DNA from: Brevundimonas sp. NIBR10
GTDB lineage: Bacteria; Pseudomonadota; Alphaproteobacteria; Caulobacterales; Caulobacteraceae
Assembly (NCBI RefSeq): GCF_027912515.1
Contig: NZ_CP115464.1
Coordinates: forward strand, 930,001 to 994,000
Reading direction: 5' to 3'
Length of the DNA: 64,000 nt
The number at the start of each line of letters is the position of its first letter. Within the stretch, counting starts at the first letter, position 1. A model generated the notes under the pieces. That model was not told the origin of the DNA, searched no databases, and saw only the letters and a program-made list of their open reading frames with translations. Positions 1 through 9,308 of the stretch are shown in pieces. Position numbers and translations under genes: made by a program.

Positions 1-1872
1 TATCTGGATGAGGTCCATGCCCTGGGGGCCGAGCTCAGCCTGTCGGGGACCCTGGCCACGGTAACCCCGGCCCTGAAGGCCCTGTCCAAGGCGTCGGATG
101 ACGACAGTCCGCACCGCACGGACGAACCCTATCGCCGCGCCCTGACCGAGATCTACGCCCGGCTGGCCGCGACCCACCTGCATCTGACCGGAATGGCGGC
201 GCCGCGTCCGGCCCGGTTCGAGGCTCCCGTCTATGACGGCCCCGAGGCCTTCCGGGCCGAGCTGGCCATCCTGCAGGACAGTCTGGTCGCCAGCCACGGC
301 CAGGTGTTCGCCGACGACAGCCTGTCGCGGCTGATCACGGCGGTGGACATCTTCGGCTTTCACATGGCGACCCTGGACCTGCGCCAGAACTCCGACGTCC
401 ATGAGCGTGTCGTCGCCGACCTGTTCAAGGTCGCAGGAGTAGAGGCCGACTATGCATCGCTGGACGAAGAGGCGCGCATCGCCGTCCTGTCGGCCGAACT
501 GGCCTCGGGCCGTCTGCTGTTCAGCCCCTATGCGACCTATGCCGAAGAGACGCTGAAGGAGCGCGCCATCCTTCAGGCCGCCGCCCGGGCCCTGGCCGCC
601 TACGGCCCCCAGGCGATCCGCACCCATATCGTGTCCAAGACGGATGCGGCGTCCGACCTGCTGGAGGTCTATCTGCTGCTCAAGGAGGTCGGGATCTATC
701 GGCCGTCCGACCCCGGCGCCTGTCCGATCCAGGCCGCGCCCTTGTTCGAGACGATCGATGACCTTCGCGCCGCAAAGCCGACGCTGGAACGGCTGCTGGC
801 CGAACCCTCCGCACGCGCGGTGGCGGCCGCGCGCGGGGTTCAGGAAGTCATGATCGGCTATTCGGACTCCAACAAGGACGGCTCCTACCTGACCTCGACC
901 TGGGAGCTGCACGAGGCGTCGCGCGCCCTGCTCGACGTCACCCATGCGGCGGGGCTGAAGCTCCAGTTGTTCCACGGACGGGGCGGGGCGGTCGGTCGCG
1001 GCGGCGGGTCCAGCTTCGCCGGGGTGATCTCGCAACCGACCGGGACCGTGGCGGGCCGCATCCGCATCACCGAACAGGGAGAGGTCATCGCTAACAAATA
1101 CGGCGAGCCCGACGTGGCGCGGCGCAACCTCGACGCCCTGACCGCCGGCGTCCTGATCGCCTCCCTGGCCCCACCGCCGGACGACGCCCTGACCGCGCGC
1201 CATGGCAAGACGGCTTCGGCCCTCAGCCAGGCCTCGATGAACGCCTATCGTGCCTTGGTGTACGAGCATCCCGGCTTCGTCGATTATTTCCGCGCCGCCA
1301 CCCCGATCGCCGAACTGGCCGAGCTGAAGATCGGCTCGCGCCCGGCCTCGCGCACGGCCTCCACCGCCATCGAGGACCTGCGCGCCATTCCGTGGGTGTT
1401 CAGCTGGTCGCAGAGCCGCGTGATGCTGCCGGGTTGGTTCGGCTTCGGCAGCGCCGTCGCCGGCGCGGACATGGGCGAGCTTCAGGCCATGGGCCGCGAA
1501 TGGCCATTCTTCCGCACTCTGCTCCAGAACATGGAGATGATCATGGCCAAGTCGGACATGACCATCGCGCGGCGCTATGCCCGGCTGGTGCCGGACGCGA
1601 ACCTGGCCGCCACCATCTACGGAGAGATCAGGGCCGAGTGGGACCGGACCCGCGACGCCATCCTGACCATTACCAGCCAGTCCGACCTGCTGGGCGGCCA
1701 GCCCGAGCTGGACCGGCTGATCCGGCTGCGGATGCCCTATGTCGAGCCGCTGAACCATGTCCAGATCGAGCTGATCCGCCGCCGCCGCGCCGGCGACGAC
1801 GACCCCCGCGTCCGCGAAGGCATCCTTCTGGCCGTCAACGGCATCGCGGCGGGCCTCAGGAACAGCGGCTGA
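1..1872 (+). CDS. ppc: Phosphoenolpyruvate carboxylase, C-terminal part (5' end outside window)
   Basis: The enzyme carboxylates PEP to oxaloacetate, an anaplerotic cytosolic reaction feeding the TCA cycle. The reading frame is open from base 1 with no stop, so the gene begins left of the window; the ATG at 193 is internal. About 623 residues are visible, and the family is usually near 900, so roughly 270 N-terminal residues, including the first catalytic His region, are missing. Visible family motifs are GYSDSNKDGSYLTS, the glycine-rich FHGRGGAVGRGGG loop, QGEVIANKYG, and SRPASR followed by IPWVFSWSQ. The C-terminus LAVNGIAAGLRNSG is the typical PEPC end with its terminal small residue. Identification is secure. 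It converges with the RTX gene whose stop lies 10 bases downstream. Confidence 0.97.
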   Translation, partial: YLDEVHALGAELSLSGTLATVTPALKALSKASDDDSPHRTDEPYRRALTEIYARLAATHLHLTGMAAPRPARFEAPVYDGPEAFRAELAILQDSLVASHGQVFADDSLSRLITAVDIFGFHMATLDLRQNSDVHERVVADLFKVAGVEADYASLDEEARIAVLSAELASGRLLFSPYATYAEETLKERAILQAAARALAAYGPQAIRTHIVSKTDAASDLLEVYLLLKEVGIYRPSDPGACPIQAAPLFETIDDLRAAKPTLERLLAEPSARAVAAARGVQEVMIGYSDSNKDGSYLTSTWELHEASRALLDVTHAAGLKLQLFHGRGGAVGRGGGSSFAGVISQPTGTVAGRIRITEQGEVIANKYGEPDVARRNLDALTAGVLIASLAPPPDDALTARHGKTASALSQASMNAYRALVYEHPGFVDYFRAATPIAELAELKIGSRPASRTASTAIEDLRAIPWVFSWSQSRVMLPGWFGFGSAVAGADMGELQAMGREWPFFRTLLQNMEMIMAKSDMTIARRYARLVPDANLAATIYGEIRAEWDRTRDAILTITSQSDLLGGQPELDRLIRLRMPYVEPLNHVQIELIRRRRAGDDDPRVREGILLAVNGIAAGLRNSG

Positions 1873-1881
1873 GCCCCGTCG

Positions 1882-3648
1882 TCAGGCGACCAGCATCCAG
1901 TCGCCGTGGGTGGGATGCAGCCAGGGTGCCACCGCGTCCGGGACGCCTGCGTCTTCAAACATCGGAGCAGACTCCGGCTCGATCGGGGCGGCCGCCGGCT
2001 GGCTGCCGAACCGGCCGGTGAACAGGAAGTCGTTGGGGGTCAGGGCGGTGACGCCGGTCAGGCGGATCTGCATGTCGTTCGTGCCGTTCGCATCGACATC
2101 GACGAAGACATGCATGGTATTGCCGGACTGGACGAAATTCACGACGATGTTGGATCCCAACGGCCGCAGATCCAGCAGATCCTGCCCGCTGGTGAAATCG
2201 GTTATGAAATCGGCAAACGCCCCTTGTGAGTCCGTCGCGGAATTGTAGCGGAAGGTGTCGCGCCCGCCGCCACCCGTCAGGTTGTCGAAGTTGCCTCCGC
2301 CGGTGATGATCTCGTTGAACGCGCCGCCGATCAGAGTGTCATTGCCCACCGATCCCGTCAGGTTGATGAAGAGGGGCGCGCGAAGAAACTCCAGGTCCTG
2401 GCCGTTCACCACCGTGGTAAGAACCAGATAAAGCGTCGTTCCGCCCAGGCCGATCACATCTATCTCGGTTCCGAACGGCGATCGGTTCAGGCTGATCGAT
2501 ACGATGTCCAGCATCTCGAAGCGGACCCGGTCATCGGCCCCGGTGAACAGTGCGATACTGTCCGATGACCGTGTCAGGCCCTCGTACTCACGCCAGGCAA
2601 AGACATCGCGACCGCCGCTGCCGTCCATCCTGTCGTTGCCACGCCCGCCGTACATGACGTCGTCGCCATCGCCGCCGAAAAGGATGTCATTTCCGTCGTT
2701 GCCGAAAATGACGTCATTTCCGCCAAGCCCGTAGACGATATCCCTGATGCCTGCGCCGACGAAGGTTTCGCCCGCAGAGGATCCCGCATCAACGATGCCG
2801 TTCACAGGATCGAAGGGCAGCAGCAGGTCGGCGGTGTTGATCGTGCTGCCGGACAGCAAGACCAGTCCGCCCGCATTGGTGTTCACAAAGACAATCGCCG
2901 ATCCGTCGGTCTGGCGTACGATGTTGAGCCCCGTCAGCGCGATGTTGCGCAGGTCGAGCCTGTCGGCACCGGTCTGAAAGTCAGCAATGTTGTCATAGCC
3001 GGTGGCGGCATTCGAATCGGTATCCGCGAGATACAGGAAGCTGTCGAAACCCGCCCCGCCGATCAGGGTGTCGCCGCCCGCCCCGCCATTCAGGATGTCG
3101 TCGCCCGCGCCGCCCAGCAGGGTGTCCGATCCGCCCTGACCGTACAGGATATCGGCATTGATGGTCCCGTTCAGGGTCTCCGACGCCGACGTGCCTCCGA
3201 CATGGACCCCGACGGCCTGGATCATCAGCAGGTCGCCGGCGAACAGGGTCTGGTTGGAGTTCAGCGTCAGGGTCTGGCCCGTGCTGGTCGTCACGAACAG
3301 ATAGCTGCCTCCGCCCTGGCGCTGGAGGATGCTGGCGGCCGTCACCGACAGGGCGCGCAGGTCGATGCGGTCGATCCCGGTCTCGAAGTCGATCAGGGTG
3401 TCGATCCCGCTCGCCTGGCTTGAGTCCGACGCGTTCAGATAGACGAAGGCGTCCGCCCCCGTCCCGCCGAACAGGGCGTCGCCGCCCGCGCCCCCGGTCA
3501 GGACATCCGCCCCGTTCCCGCCGTGCAGGAAGTCGGCACCGCTGTCTCCGGACAGGGTGTCGTCGCCGTCGAAGCCATAGACCTGATCATCCTCGTTCGG
3601 ACGACCTGTCAGAGTGTCCGAGCCGCTCGTACCGGTGAAGAAGCCCAA
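1882..3648 (-). CDS. RTX / hemolysin-type calcium-binding repeat protein (paralogue 1)
   Basis: A 588-residue protein with GGxGxDxLx nonapeptide repeats in four blocks (about residues 5-66, 152-200, 290-348, 432-466). The blocks alternate with serralysin-like segments of the form DTFxYxxxxDS...DxIxDFxxGxDxIDLR. A separate module follows block three and contains DVFAWREYEG. There is no N-terminal signal peptide. The C-terminus ends in an acidic stretch and HGDWMLVA, as expected of a type I secretion signal, so calcium-dependent folding outside the cell is likely. No type I transporter genes are in the window. The start is TTG with GGAG about seven bases upstream, and the protein start matches the paralogue upstream. 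No enzymatic domain is seen, so it may be an adhesin or surface-matrix protein. Confidence 0.85.
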   Translation of the reverse strand: MGFFTGTSGSDTLTGRPNEDDQVYGFDGDDTLSGDSGADFLHGGNGADVLTGGAGGDALFGGTGADAFVYLNASDSSQASGIDTLIDFETGIDRIDLRALSVTAASILQRQGGGSYLFVTTSTGQTLTLNSNQTLFAGDLLMIQAVGVHVGGTSASETLNGTINADILYGQGGSDTLLGGAGDDILNGGAGGDTLIGGAGFDSFLYLADTDSNAATGYDNIADFQTGADRLDLRNIALTGLNIVRQTDGSAIVFVNTNAGGLVLLSGSTINTADLLLPFDPVNGIVDAGSSAGETFVGAGIRDIVYGLGGNDVIFGNDGNDILFGGDGDDVMYGGRGNDRMDGSGGRDVFAWREYEGLTRSSDSIALFTGADDRVRFEMLDIVSISLNRSPFGTEIDVIGLGGTTLYLVLTTVVNGQDLEFLRAPLFINLTGSVGNDTLIGGAFNEIITGGGNFDNLTGGGGRDTFRYNSATDSQGAFADFITDFTSGQDLLDLRPLGSNIVVNFVQSGNTMHVFVDVDANGTNDMQIRLTGVTALTPNDFLFTGRFGSQPAAAPIEPESAPMFEDAGVPDAVAPWLHPTHGDWMLVA

Positions 3649-3705
3649 GATCGTCTCCGAGGGGATTGGGTCCGCACCAGGCTCCGGCGGCCCGGTGCCT
3701 GTGTG

Positions 3706-5616
3706 TCAGGCGAACAGGGCCCAGTCGCCGTGGCCCTGGCCGGACCACCCGGTCAGACCGTCGAATCCGGCCAATCCGTCGTCGTTCGCCCCGAACCCGA
3801 TCACGGCGAGGGCCTCAGGCTCAGCCGCCTCGATCGGGGCGGCCGCCGGCTGGCTGCCGAAACGTCCGTTGAACAGGAAGTCGTTGGGGGTCAGGGCCGA
3901 AACGCCGGTGAGGCGGATCAGCATGTCGTTGGTGCCGTTGCCGTCGACATCGACGAAGACGTTCATGGCACCGATGACCACGGCCAGGTTGATGACGGCG
4001 TTCGACCCGAACGCGCGGAAGTCCAGCAGGTCGTCCCCACTGATGAAATCGGCGATCGTGTCCGAGGCCGTGATCGTCGAGTCGCTGGTGACCAGATAGC
4101 GGAAGGTGTCGCGACCGCCCCCGCCGGACATGGTGTCGATCCCGCTGCCGCCGATGATGACCTCATTCCGGGTCGTGCCGCTGAAGGTCGTCGTACCGCT
4201 GCGGTCGTCGATGGTGAAGAAGGTCGGTGAACCCACGAAGGTCAGATCCGAAAGCAACAGGGCATTGCTGAAGAAGTTCAGCAGCAGGGACTCGCCCGCT
4301 CCGCCGACGATGTCGAGCTGGGTCTGGAAACTCCCGAACCGGTACAGGGTCACGCCGGTGATAGACGCCATGTCGAACCGCAGGGTGTCGCCGTCAGCGC
4401 GGTTAAGGTCGACGTATTCGGACTGGCGGACAGCGCCCTCGTAAGCGCGCCAAGCGTAGACGTCGCGACCTTGAAACCCGTACATGCTGTCGCCGCCCGC
4501 GTCGCCGTACAGGACATCGTTTCCGTCATCACCCTGAATATAATCGCTGCCCTGTCCGCCATAGATGACATCGTTTCCGGCCTGGCCGTAGAGGGAATCG
4601 CTGCCATCCTCTCCAAGAAGGGTGTCGTCCCCGATCCCGCCGAACAAGGAGTCGCTCCCAGCAGCACCGTACAGGACGTCGGCACCCTCCTGTCCATACA
4701 ACGCGTCTCTCGCCAGCCCGCCCGTTAGGATATCGGCGTTGGCCGTGCCCAGGACGACGACGTTGTTGAAATAGTTGCCCGCGAGCAGCAGGTCGCTTGA
4801 GTTGATCGGTGTGGCCGCCAGGAGGGTCAGAAGGCCGGTGCTGGAGGTGGCGAAAACCAGGCTGGTGCCGTCGGCCTCGCGCTGGATGCTGATCGACGAC
4901 AGGGTCAGGCCCCGGAAGTCGATGAAATCGATGCGGGTCTGGAAGTCGAAAAGGTTGTCGAACCCGGCGGCGTTGGAATCGTTGACCGATGTATAGAGGA
5001 AGGTATCCACGCCCCCGCCGCCGCCCAGGGTGTCGCCGCCCAGGCCGCCGACCAGCACATCATTGCCGTCGTTGCCCAGCAGGGTGTCGTTGCCGGTCGA
5101 CCCGAACAGGGTATCGGGTCCCGGCGACCCGGTCAGAAGTTCGCCCGGATCGCCCCGTCCGACGAAGACGCCGACATTCTGGGACAGCAAAAGGTCGCCG
5201 GCCGTGATCGCCTGACCGGCGGCAAGAATGGTCAGCAGTTCGCCGGACGTCAGCTGGACGAAGACGAAGCTGGAGTTGGTGCCGCTCTCGCGGCGGATGC
5301 TGACGCTGGACACCGACAGGGCGCGCAGGTCGATGGTGTCGATGCCGGTCTCGAAATCGGCCAGCATGTCGTAGTTGCGGTTAAGCCCCGAGTCCGACCC
5401 GCTCAGATAGACGAACCGGTCCGCCCCGGCCCCGCCGAACAGGACGTCGGCGCCCAGTCCCCCGGTCAGGACATCGTCGCCGTCGCCCCCGTCCAGATAG
5501 TCGTCGCCGCTGTTGCCGACGAGCACGTCGTTGCCGGTCAGGCCATACAGCTGATCGTTCTCATTGGGCTGACCCGTGAGGGTGTCATTGCCTGCGCCGC
5601 CGACCTGAAAACCCAT
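3706..5616 (-). CDS. RTX / hemolysin-type calcium-binding repeat protein (paralogue 2)
   Basis: A 636-residue tandem paralogue of the downstream RTX protein with the same architecture: two RTX plus serralysin-like modules, a longer run of GGxGxDxLx repeats (about residues 295-385), a module with DVYAWRAYEG, a last RTX module, and the shared tail NDFLFNGRFGSQPAAAPIE ending in HGDWALFA. I chose the ATG at 5616 over the in-frame TTG at 5646 because AGGA lies at SD distance and because the paralogue begins MGFFTG where this one begins MGFQVG. Only 57 bases separate the two genes, so co-transcription is likely. No signal peptide is present, and type I secretion is inferred from the repeats and tail. 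Function is unknown; a calcium-binding surface or matrix role is the family expectation. Confidence 0.85.
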   Translation of the reverse strand: MGFQVGGAGNDTLTGQPNENDQLYGLTGNDVLVGNSGDDYLDGGDGDDVLTGGLGADVLFGGAGADRFVYLSGSDSGLNRNYDMLADFETGIDTIDLRALSVSSVSIRRESGTNSSFVFVQLTSGELLTILAAGQAITAGDLLLSQNVGVFVGRGDPGELLTGSPGPDTLFGSTGNDTLLGNDGNDVLVGGLGGDTLGGGGGVDTFLYTSVNDSNAAGFDNLFDFQTRIDFIDFRGLTLSSISIQREADGTSLVFATSSTGLLTLLAATPINSSDLLLAGNYFNNVVVLGTANADILTGGLARDALYGQEGADVLYGAAGSDSLFGGIGDDTLLGEDGSDSLYGQAGNDVIYGGQGSDYIQGDDGNDVLYGDAGGDSMYGFQGRDVYAWRAYEGAVRQSEYVDLNRADGDTLRFDMASITGVTLYRFGSFQTQLDIVGGAGESLLLNFFSNALLLSDLTFVGSPTFFTIDDRSGTTTFSGTTRNEVIIGGSGIDTMSGGGGRDTFRYLVTSDSTITASDTIADFISGDDLLDFRAFGSNAVINLAVVIGAMNVFVDVDGNGTNDMLIRLTGVSALTPNDFLFNGRFGSQPAAAPIEAAEPEALAVIGFGANDDGLAGFDGLTGWSGQGHGDWALFA

Positions 5617-5784
5617 GACGTCGTTCCTGCCCTTTGATTGGTTCAACCGACGATAGATCAGCGCGAAGGGCAGAGCCAGATGCGGAATTACATAGGTGCT
5701 CCCGTGCGATAGTCACCCGAAGGGCTGTCTGGAATGTCATGAAGCCGATGTCATGACCTCGATTTAAAGCTTTGCCTTACGTTT

Positions 5785-5808
5785 GCCGCCGGTCGGACAA
5801 CCGGCGGC
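5785..5808. repeat. Perfect 9-bp hairpin upstream of the UrcA gene
   Basis: GCCGCCGGT, a six-base loop, then ACCGGCGGC. It lies about 70 bases before the UrcA start. There is no T-run, so it looks more like a leader structure or binding site than a terminator. It is the only marked structure in the 259-base gap between the RTX and UrcA starts. Confidence 0.4.
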
Positions 5809-5875
5809 GATGTTCGGGCTCCAGGTTTCGGTCGTCGCCGATCAGAGCGACGAACATCTCTCAGGAAACCGACCC

Positions 5876-6178
5876 ATGACCCGCACGATCGCCGCCTTTC
5901 TCGCCGCCTGCACCCTCGCCGCCGCCGGTGCCGCCTCGGCCCAGGAAGCCCGTATCGCCTATGGCGACCTCGACCTGGCCACCACCGCCGGTGCCGCCAC
6001 CTTCGACGCTCGCGTTCAGAAGGCCGCTCGCAGCTTCTGCCGCGAGTCCCGTGGCGCCACGACCCGCATTTCCGACCGCGCTGCCTGCGAGCGTGCCGTG
6101 CGCGAGGAAGCCCTGTCGCAACTGCCCGAATACGCCCAGGTCCGCTATGCGGTCAGCCGCCTGCCGGTCACCGCTTGA
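5876..6178 (+). CDS. UrcA family protein, exported
   Basis: A 100-residue protein with a clear signal peptide: MTRTIAAFLAACTLAA with the cleavage site near AASAQE. The mature part resembles the UrcA family: a YGDLDLAT-type motif near its start and conserved cysteines in FCRES and ACERAV. UrcA proteins are small periplasmic proteins of Caulobacterales and sphingomonads with no established biochemical role. An upstream in-frame start at 5783 was rejected because AGGA sits about seven bases before the ATG at 5876 and only this start gives a signal peptide. It is divergent from the RTX genes and convergent with truA. Confidence 0.85.
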   Translation: MTRTIAAFLAACTLAAAGAASAQEARIAYGDLDLATTAGAATFDARVQKAARSFCRESRGATTRISDRAACERAVREEALSQLPEYAQVRYAVSRLPVTA

Positions 6179-6199
6179 TCATGAGCTGATCCGGGGCCG

Positions 6200-6940
6200 T
6201 CAGTCGTAGGCGACCCCGGTCAGATACAGTCCGTCCGAAGGGGCGACGGGGCCGCATCGCGCGCGGTCCCGCGCCTCCAGGGCATCAGTAACGTCCGACG
6301 CCGTCCAGCGCCCCAGGCCCACCTCGACGAGCGTCCCGGCCATCGATCGCACCTGGCGATGCAGAAACGACCGCGCCTCGAACACCAGATGCACCTCCTC
6401 GCCGATCTGCGCGACGCGAGCGACATCCAGCGTCTTGACCGGCGACTTCGACTGGCAGGCCAGGTCCCGGAAGGTGGTGAAGTCGTGATGGCCGACCAGT
6501 CTCTGGGCGGCATCATGCATGGCCCCGGCGTCCAGCGGCTTTCGCATGTGCCAGACCTGACCCTGCAACAGGGCCGGGCGACCGGGCCGGTTCAGGATCC
6601 GGTACAGGTAGCGCCGCCCGGTCGCCGAGAACCGCGCGTGCCAGTCGTCAGGGGCGGCGACGCAATCCAGCACCGACACCGCCTCCCGGACCATATGGGC
6701 GTTCAGGGCGTTCATGACCGTCGCGGCCGGCCAGTCGCGCTCCAGATCGACGTGGACCACCTGACCGGTCGCGTGGACGCCGGAATCGGTACGGCCGGCG
6801 GCGGCGATCCGCACGTCCTGGCCACAGAACCCCTGGATCGCCGTCTCGATCGCGCCCTGCACCGTCGGCTGACCGGCCTGGGCCTGAAACCCGTTGTAGG
6901 GACCGCCGTCGTATTCGATCGTCAGGCGATAGCGGGGCAT
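6200..6940 (-). CDS. truA: tRNA pseudouridine(38-40) synthase TruA
   Basis: TruA converts uridines 38-40 of the tRNA anticodon arm to pseudouridine. The 246-residue length is normal. The catalytic motif [11 protein letters not shown] is present with the nucleophilic Asp at residue 52. [21 protein letters not shown] and the C-terminal YLTGVAYD are also typical. The start codon overlaps the fmt stop by one base (TGATG), so it is translationally coupled as the second gene of an fmt-truA operon, a common alphaproteobacterial order. Confidence 0.97.
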   Translation of the reverse strand: MPRYRLTIEYDGGPYNGFQAQAGQPTVQGAIETAIQGFCGQDVRIAAAGRTDSGVHATGQVVHVDLERDWPAATVMNALNAHMVREAVSVLDCVAAPDDWHARFSATGRRYLYRILNRPGRPALLQGQVWHMRKPLDAGAMHDAAQRLVGHHDFTTFRDLACQSKSPVKTLDVARVAQIGEEVHLVFEARSFLHRQVRSMAGTLVEVGLGRWTASDVTDALEARDRARCGPVAPSDGLYLTGVAYD

Positions 6941-7857
6941 CAGCCGAGCAACGATCCGGCGGTGATGGCGAACCCCTTGAGGAACTCGGAGGCGTCCTGG
7001 GCGGCCCGGCCCTCGCGCTGGACACGGATCAGGCGCACGGCCCCCTCACCACAGGCGACCAGCAGGTCATCACCGAGAACCTCGCCGGGTTGGCCCGAGC
7101 CCTTCAGGCTGACCCGCGACATCAGCACCTTCATCCGCATCCCGTCGGGGGCTTCGCACCAGGCCCCGGGGAAGGGCGACAGGCCGCGGATATGGGCGTC
7201 GATCTCTGCGCTCGGCCGGGTCCAGTCGATGCGGGCCTCGGCCGGGGTGATCTTGCGGGCATAGGTGGGTTCGCCGACCTGCGGCGTCTCGGTCACTCCG
7301 CCACGTTCGATGGCGGCGAGCGCCCGGGTCCACAGGGTCGCGCCGATCACCGACATCCGTTCCGACAAACTGGCGGCGGTGTCGTCGGCCGTGATCGGCA
7401 GGACCTCGGACAGCAGGATCGCCCCCTCGTCGAGTCCCTCCGACATCCGCATGATCTGGACACCGGTCTGGCGATCTCCGGCCATGATGGCGCGCTGGAT
7501 CGGCGCGGCGCCCCGCCAGCGGGGCAGAAGCGAACCGTGCAGGTTGAAACAGCCCAGGCGCGGTGCGTCGAGCACTTCGGTCTTCAGGATCTGGCCATAG
7601 GCGACGACACAGGCGGCATCGAGATCCAGGCTCTGGAAGTCGGCGATGGCCTCTGGCGATTTCATCGAGGCGGGGGTGAAGACCGGCAGTCCCATGGCCT
7701 CGGCAAAGGCCTGCACCGGCGACGGCGTCAGCTTCTGCCCACGGCCTTTCGGCCTCGGCGGCTGTGAATAGACGGCCACGATCTCGTGCCCGCTGGCGAT
7801 CAGCTCCGCCAGCGACGGCACGGCGAAGTCGGGAGTTCCCATGAAGGCGAGGCGCAT
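6940..7857 (-). CDS. fmt: Methionyl-tRNA formyltransferase
   Basis: Fmt transfers a formyl group from 10-formyl-THF to Met-tRNA(fMet) for translation initiation. At 305 residues it has the usual length. The N-terminus [16 protein letters not shown] and the formyltransferase signature around [16 protein letters not shown] carry the catalytic Asn-His-Asp region. The C-terminal half is the tRNA-binding OB-fold domain. It is followed immediately by truA. The deformylase gene (def), its functional partner, lies just upstream beyond a small membrane-protein gene and a repeat element, the usual def-fmt grouping with material inserted. Confidence 0.97.
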   Translation of the reverse strand: MRLAFMGTPDFAVPSLAELIASGHEIVAVYSQPPRPKGRGQKLTPSPVQAFAEAMGLPVFTPASMKSPEAIADFQSLDLDAACVVAYGQILKTEVLDAPRLGCFNLHGSLLPRWRGAAPIQRAIMAGDRQTGVQIMRMSEGLDEGAILLSEVLPITADDTAASLSERMSVIGATLWTRALAAIERGGVTETPQVGEPTYARKITPAEARIDWTRPSAEIDAHIRGLSPFPGAWCEAPDGMRMKVLMSRVSLKGSGQPGEVLGDDLLVACGEGAVRLIRVQREGRAAQDASEFLKGFAITAGSLLG

Positions 7858-7892
7858 GACAGGGCCTTAGTCGTGACTGGTCAGGGACGCCA

Positions 7893-8055
7893 CTTTTCTT
7901 CCCCCGCTTGCGAGGGAAGTGTCACGTCGATCGCGCAGCGATCCAGTGACGATGGGGGGAGTCCGAAGCATCGATGGGAGAATTCCCTCTTCGACCCTGT
8001 TCGAGCTTCGCTCGAAGACGGGCCACTTCTCCCGCAAGCGGGAGAAGAACAGATG
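7893..8055. repeat. Intergenic mosaic palindromic repeat (REP-like)
   Basis: Four hairpins stand in series: 7898-7919 (CTTCCC/GGGAAG), 7921-7950 (outer GTCAC/GTGAC with inner GATCGC/GCGATC), 8000-8016 (TTCGAGC/GCTCGAA) and 8026-8047 (CTTCTCCCGC/GCGGGAGAAG). The outer hairpins resemble each other and bound the element. The stretch lies between fmt and a small membrane-protein gene. A 79-codon open frame across it is an artefact of the repeat. A related element is at 51583-51717. Confidence 0.7.
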
Positions 8056-8057
8056 AT

Positions 8058-8288
8058 CTAGGAAGGATCGTACCAGCGGGTGCGAACCCCACCGCCCTCG
8101 TCCCATTCGCCACCGGCATCCAGGGCGTCGTCGAAATCCAGCAGCCGGTCCAGCAGGACCCCTGCGATGATGCCCAGTGCCGCGACGCCGACCAGGGTCG
8201 CCACGCTGCCGATGCCGACCTTTTGCGAGGTCGTCAGACGCCGCCTGCCGGCCGCGTCGATGATGACGGATTTGCCTCGGGCCATCAT
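8058..8288 (-). CDS. Small single-pass membrane protein, unknown function
   Basis: A 76-residue protein with a basic N-terminus ([16 protein letters not shown]), one hydrophobic segment ([20 protein letters not shown], about residues 26-45) and an acidic C-terminus. The start is one of two tandem ATGs that overlap the def stop (ATGATG), so it is translationally coupled to def. I do not recognise a family. Its coupling suggests co-expression with deformylase but gives no functional clue. The TM segment, the coupled start and normal codon use make it a credible gene. Confidence 0.7.
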   Translation of the reverse strand: MMARGKSVIIDAAGRRRLTTSQKVGIGSVATLVGVAALGIIAGVLLDRLLDFDDALDAGGEWDEGGGVRTRWYDPS

Positions 8289-8878
8289 GCGTCCTCGAGT
8301 GCGCGCGAGCGCATGTATTTCTTGACCTTGGCCACCGCCCGGTCGCGCTTCAGCCGCGACAGATGATCGATGAACAGGACGCCTTCCAGGTGATCGAGTT
8401 CGTGCTGGAAACAGACGGCATACAGGCCGTCGATCTCTTCCTCGACCGCCTTATTGTCACGGTCCAGATAGCCGATCCGGATGCGGGCCGGGCGTTCGAC
8501 CGTGTCGAAGTATTCCGGCAGGGACAGGCAGCCTTCCTCGTACTGGAACATCTCGTCGGACGCCCACAGCACCTGGGGGTTGGCGAAGAAGCGGGGGTTG
8601 TTGGCGGTGCGGTTGGGCTCGGCGTCCTCGCCGCCCTCATCGACGACCGGGGCATCGGTGGTCGGCTCGCCGTCGTGCAGGTCCATGACCACGACCCTGC
8701 GCAGATCGCCGATCTGGGCGGCGGCCAGGCCGATGCCGGGCGCGGCGTACATGGTCTCCAGCATGTCGTCCATCAGGGCGCGGACGTCGTCGTCCACGGC
8801 CTCGACCGGCCGGGAGACCTGCTTGAGCACGGCCAGGTCGGCGGGGTTGTCGATGGTAAGAATGCGGCGAACGGACAT
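8285..8878 (-). CDS. def: Peptide deformylase
   Basis: Def removes the N-formyl group from nascent proteins and uses a metal ion. All three family motifs are present: GIGLAAAQ (residues 48-55), EGCLS (115-119) and HELDH (159-163), which supply the Gln, the Cys ligand and the two His ligands with the catalytic Glu. At 197 residues it is a little long. An acidic insertion of about 20 residues (roughly 68-92, [20 protein letters not shown]) lies between motifs one and two where most deformylases have a short loop. The gene leads a coupled pair with a small membrane protein and stands near fmt. Confidence 0.97.
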   Translation of the reverse strand: MSVRRILTIDNPADLAVLKQVSRPVEAVDDDVRALMDDMLETMYAAPGIGLAAAQIGDLRRVVVMDLHDGEPTTDAPVVDEGGEDAEPNRTANNPRFFANPQVLWASDEMFQYEEGCLSLPEYFDTVERPARIRIGYLDRDNKAVEEEIDGLYAVCFQHELDHLEGVLFIDHLSRLKRDRAVAKVKKYMRSRALEDA

Positions 8879-8935
8879 GGTCTTCAGGTAGGCGCGGAGG
8901 GGCTCCGGGTCAAGATTTGCGGGGTTCCCGGCACG

Positions 8936-9229
8936 TCAGCCGGCCTCGCGCACCCAGTCGAACGTCAGGTCCTCACGAAAGGCGAAACGGCGCAGATGCT
9001 CGGCCACGACGCCTTCCAGCCGCTCCGCCGTCTGGGCGTCGGATCCGTCGATGACGATATGGAGTGCCTGCGGATCCGCCGTCAGCACACAGGGACCACC
9101 GGGCAGCGGAATGTCGGCGCGCTCGGCCGTATAGGTCAGGTCCGGAAAGCGATGGCTCCAGTGCTTGGACAGTTGGGTCAGGTATTTCGACGCGTTCGAG
9201 GTTGCGACGGTGGTGGTCGATCGGGTCAT
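8936..9229 (-). CDS. DUF2218 domain-containing protein
   Basis: A 97-residue soluble protein that matches the DUF2218 pattern: an N-terminal segment with ASKYLTQLSKHWSHRFP, a central acidic strand region, and a C-terminal HLRRFAFREDLTFDW. The family is small, widespread in proteobacteria and without known function, though some members sit near iron-related genes. The ATG at 9229 was chosen; the longer frame to 9361 runs into the thioesterase gene and its extra residues do not look like protein. The neighbours give no functional hint. Confidence 0.8.
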   Translation of the reverse strand: MTRSTTTVATSNASKYLTQLSKHWSHRFPDLTYTAERADIPLPGGPCVLTADPQALHIVIDGSDAQTAERLEGVVAEHLRRFAFREDLTFDWVREAG

Positions 9230-9308
9230 GGAAAAATCTCCGCGGCCGGGTGCCGCCTGAACCGGGACTTGGTTGCGAACCGTTCGCAAATCAAGTGGGC
9301 GCCGGCTT

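Noticed and set aside
193..1872. PEP carboxylase starting at the ATG at 193
   Set aside because: The frame is open back to base 1 and encodes typical PEPC sequence, so the ATG is internal.
2504..5215. Tandem repeats in the RTX genes as a possible CRISPR or DNA satellite
   Set aside because: The periodicity is that of coding nonapeptide repeats with variable bases, not identical repeats with unique spacers.
7867..8106. A 79-codon minus-strand frame upstream of fmt
   Set aside because: It lies wholly in the multi-hairpin repeat and has no ribosome site or protein-like composition.
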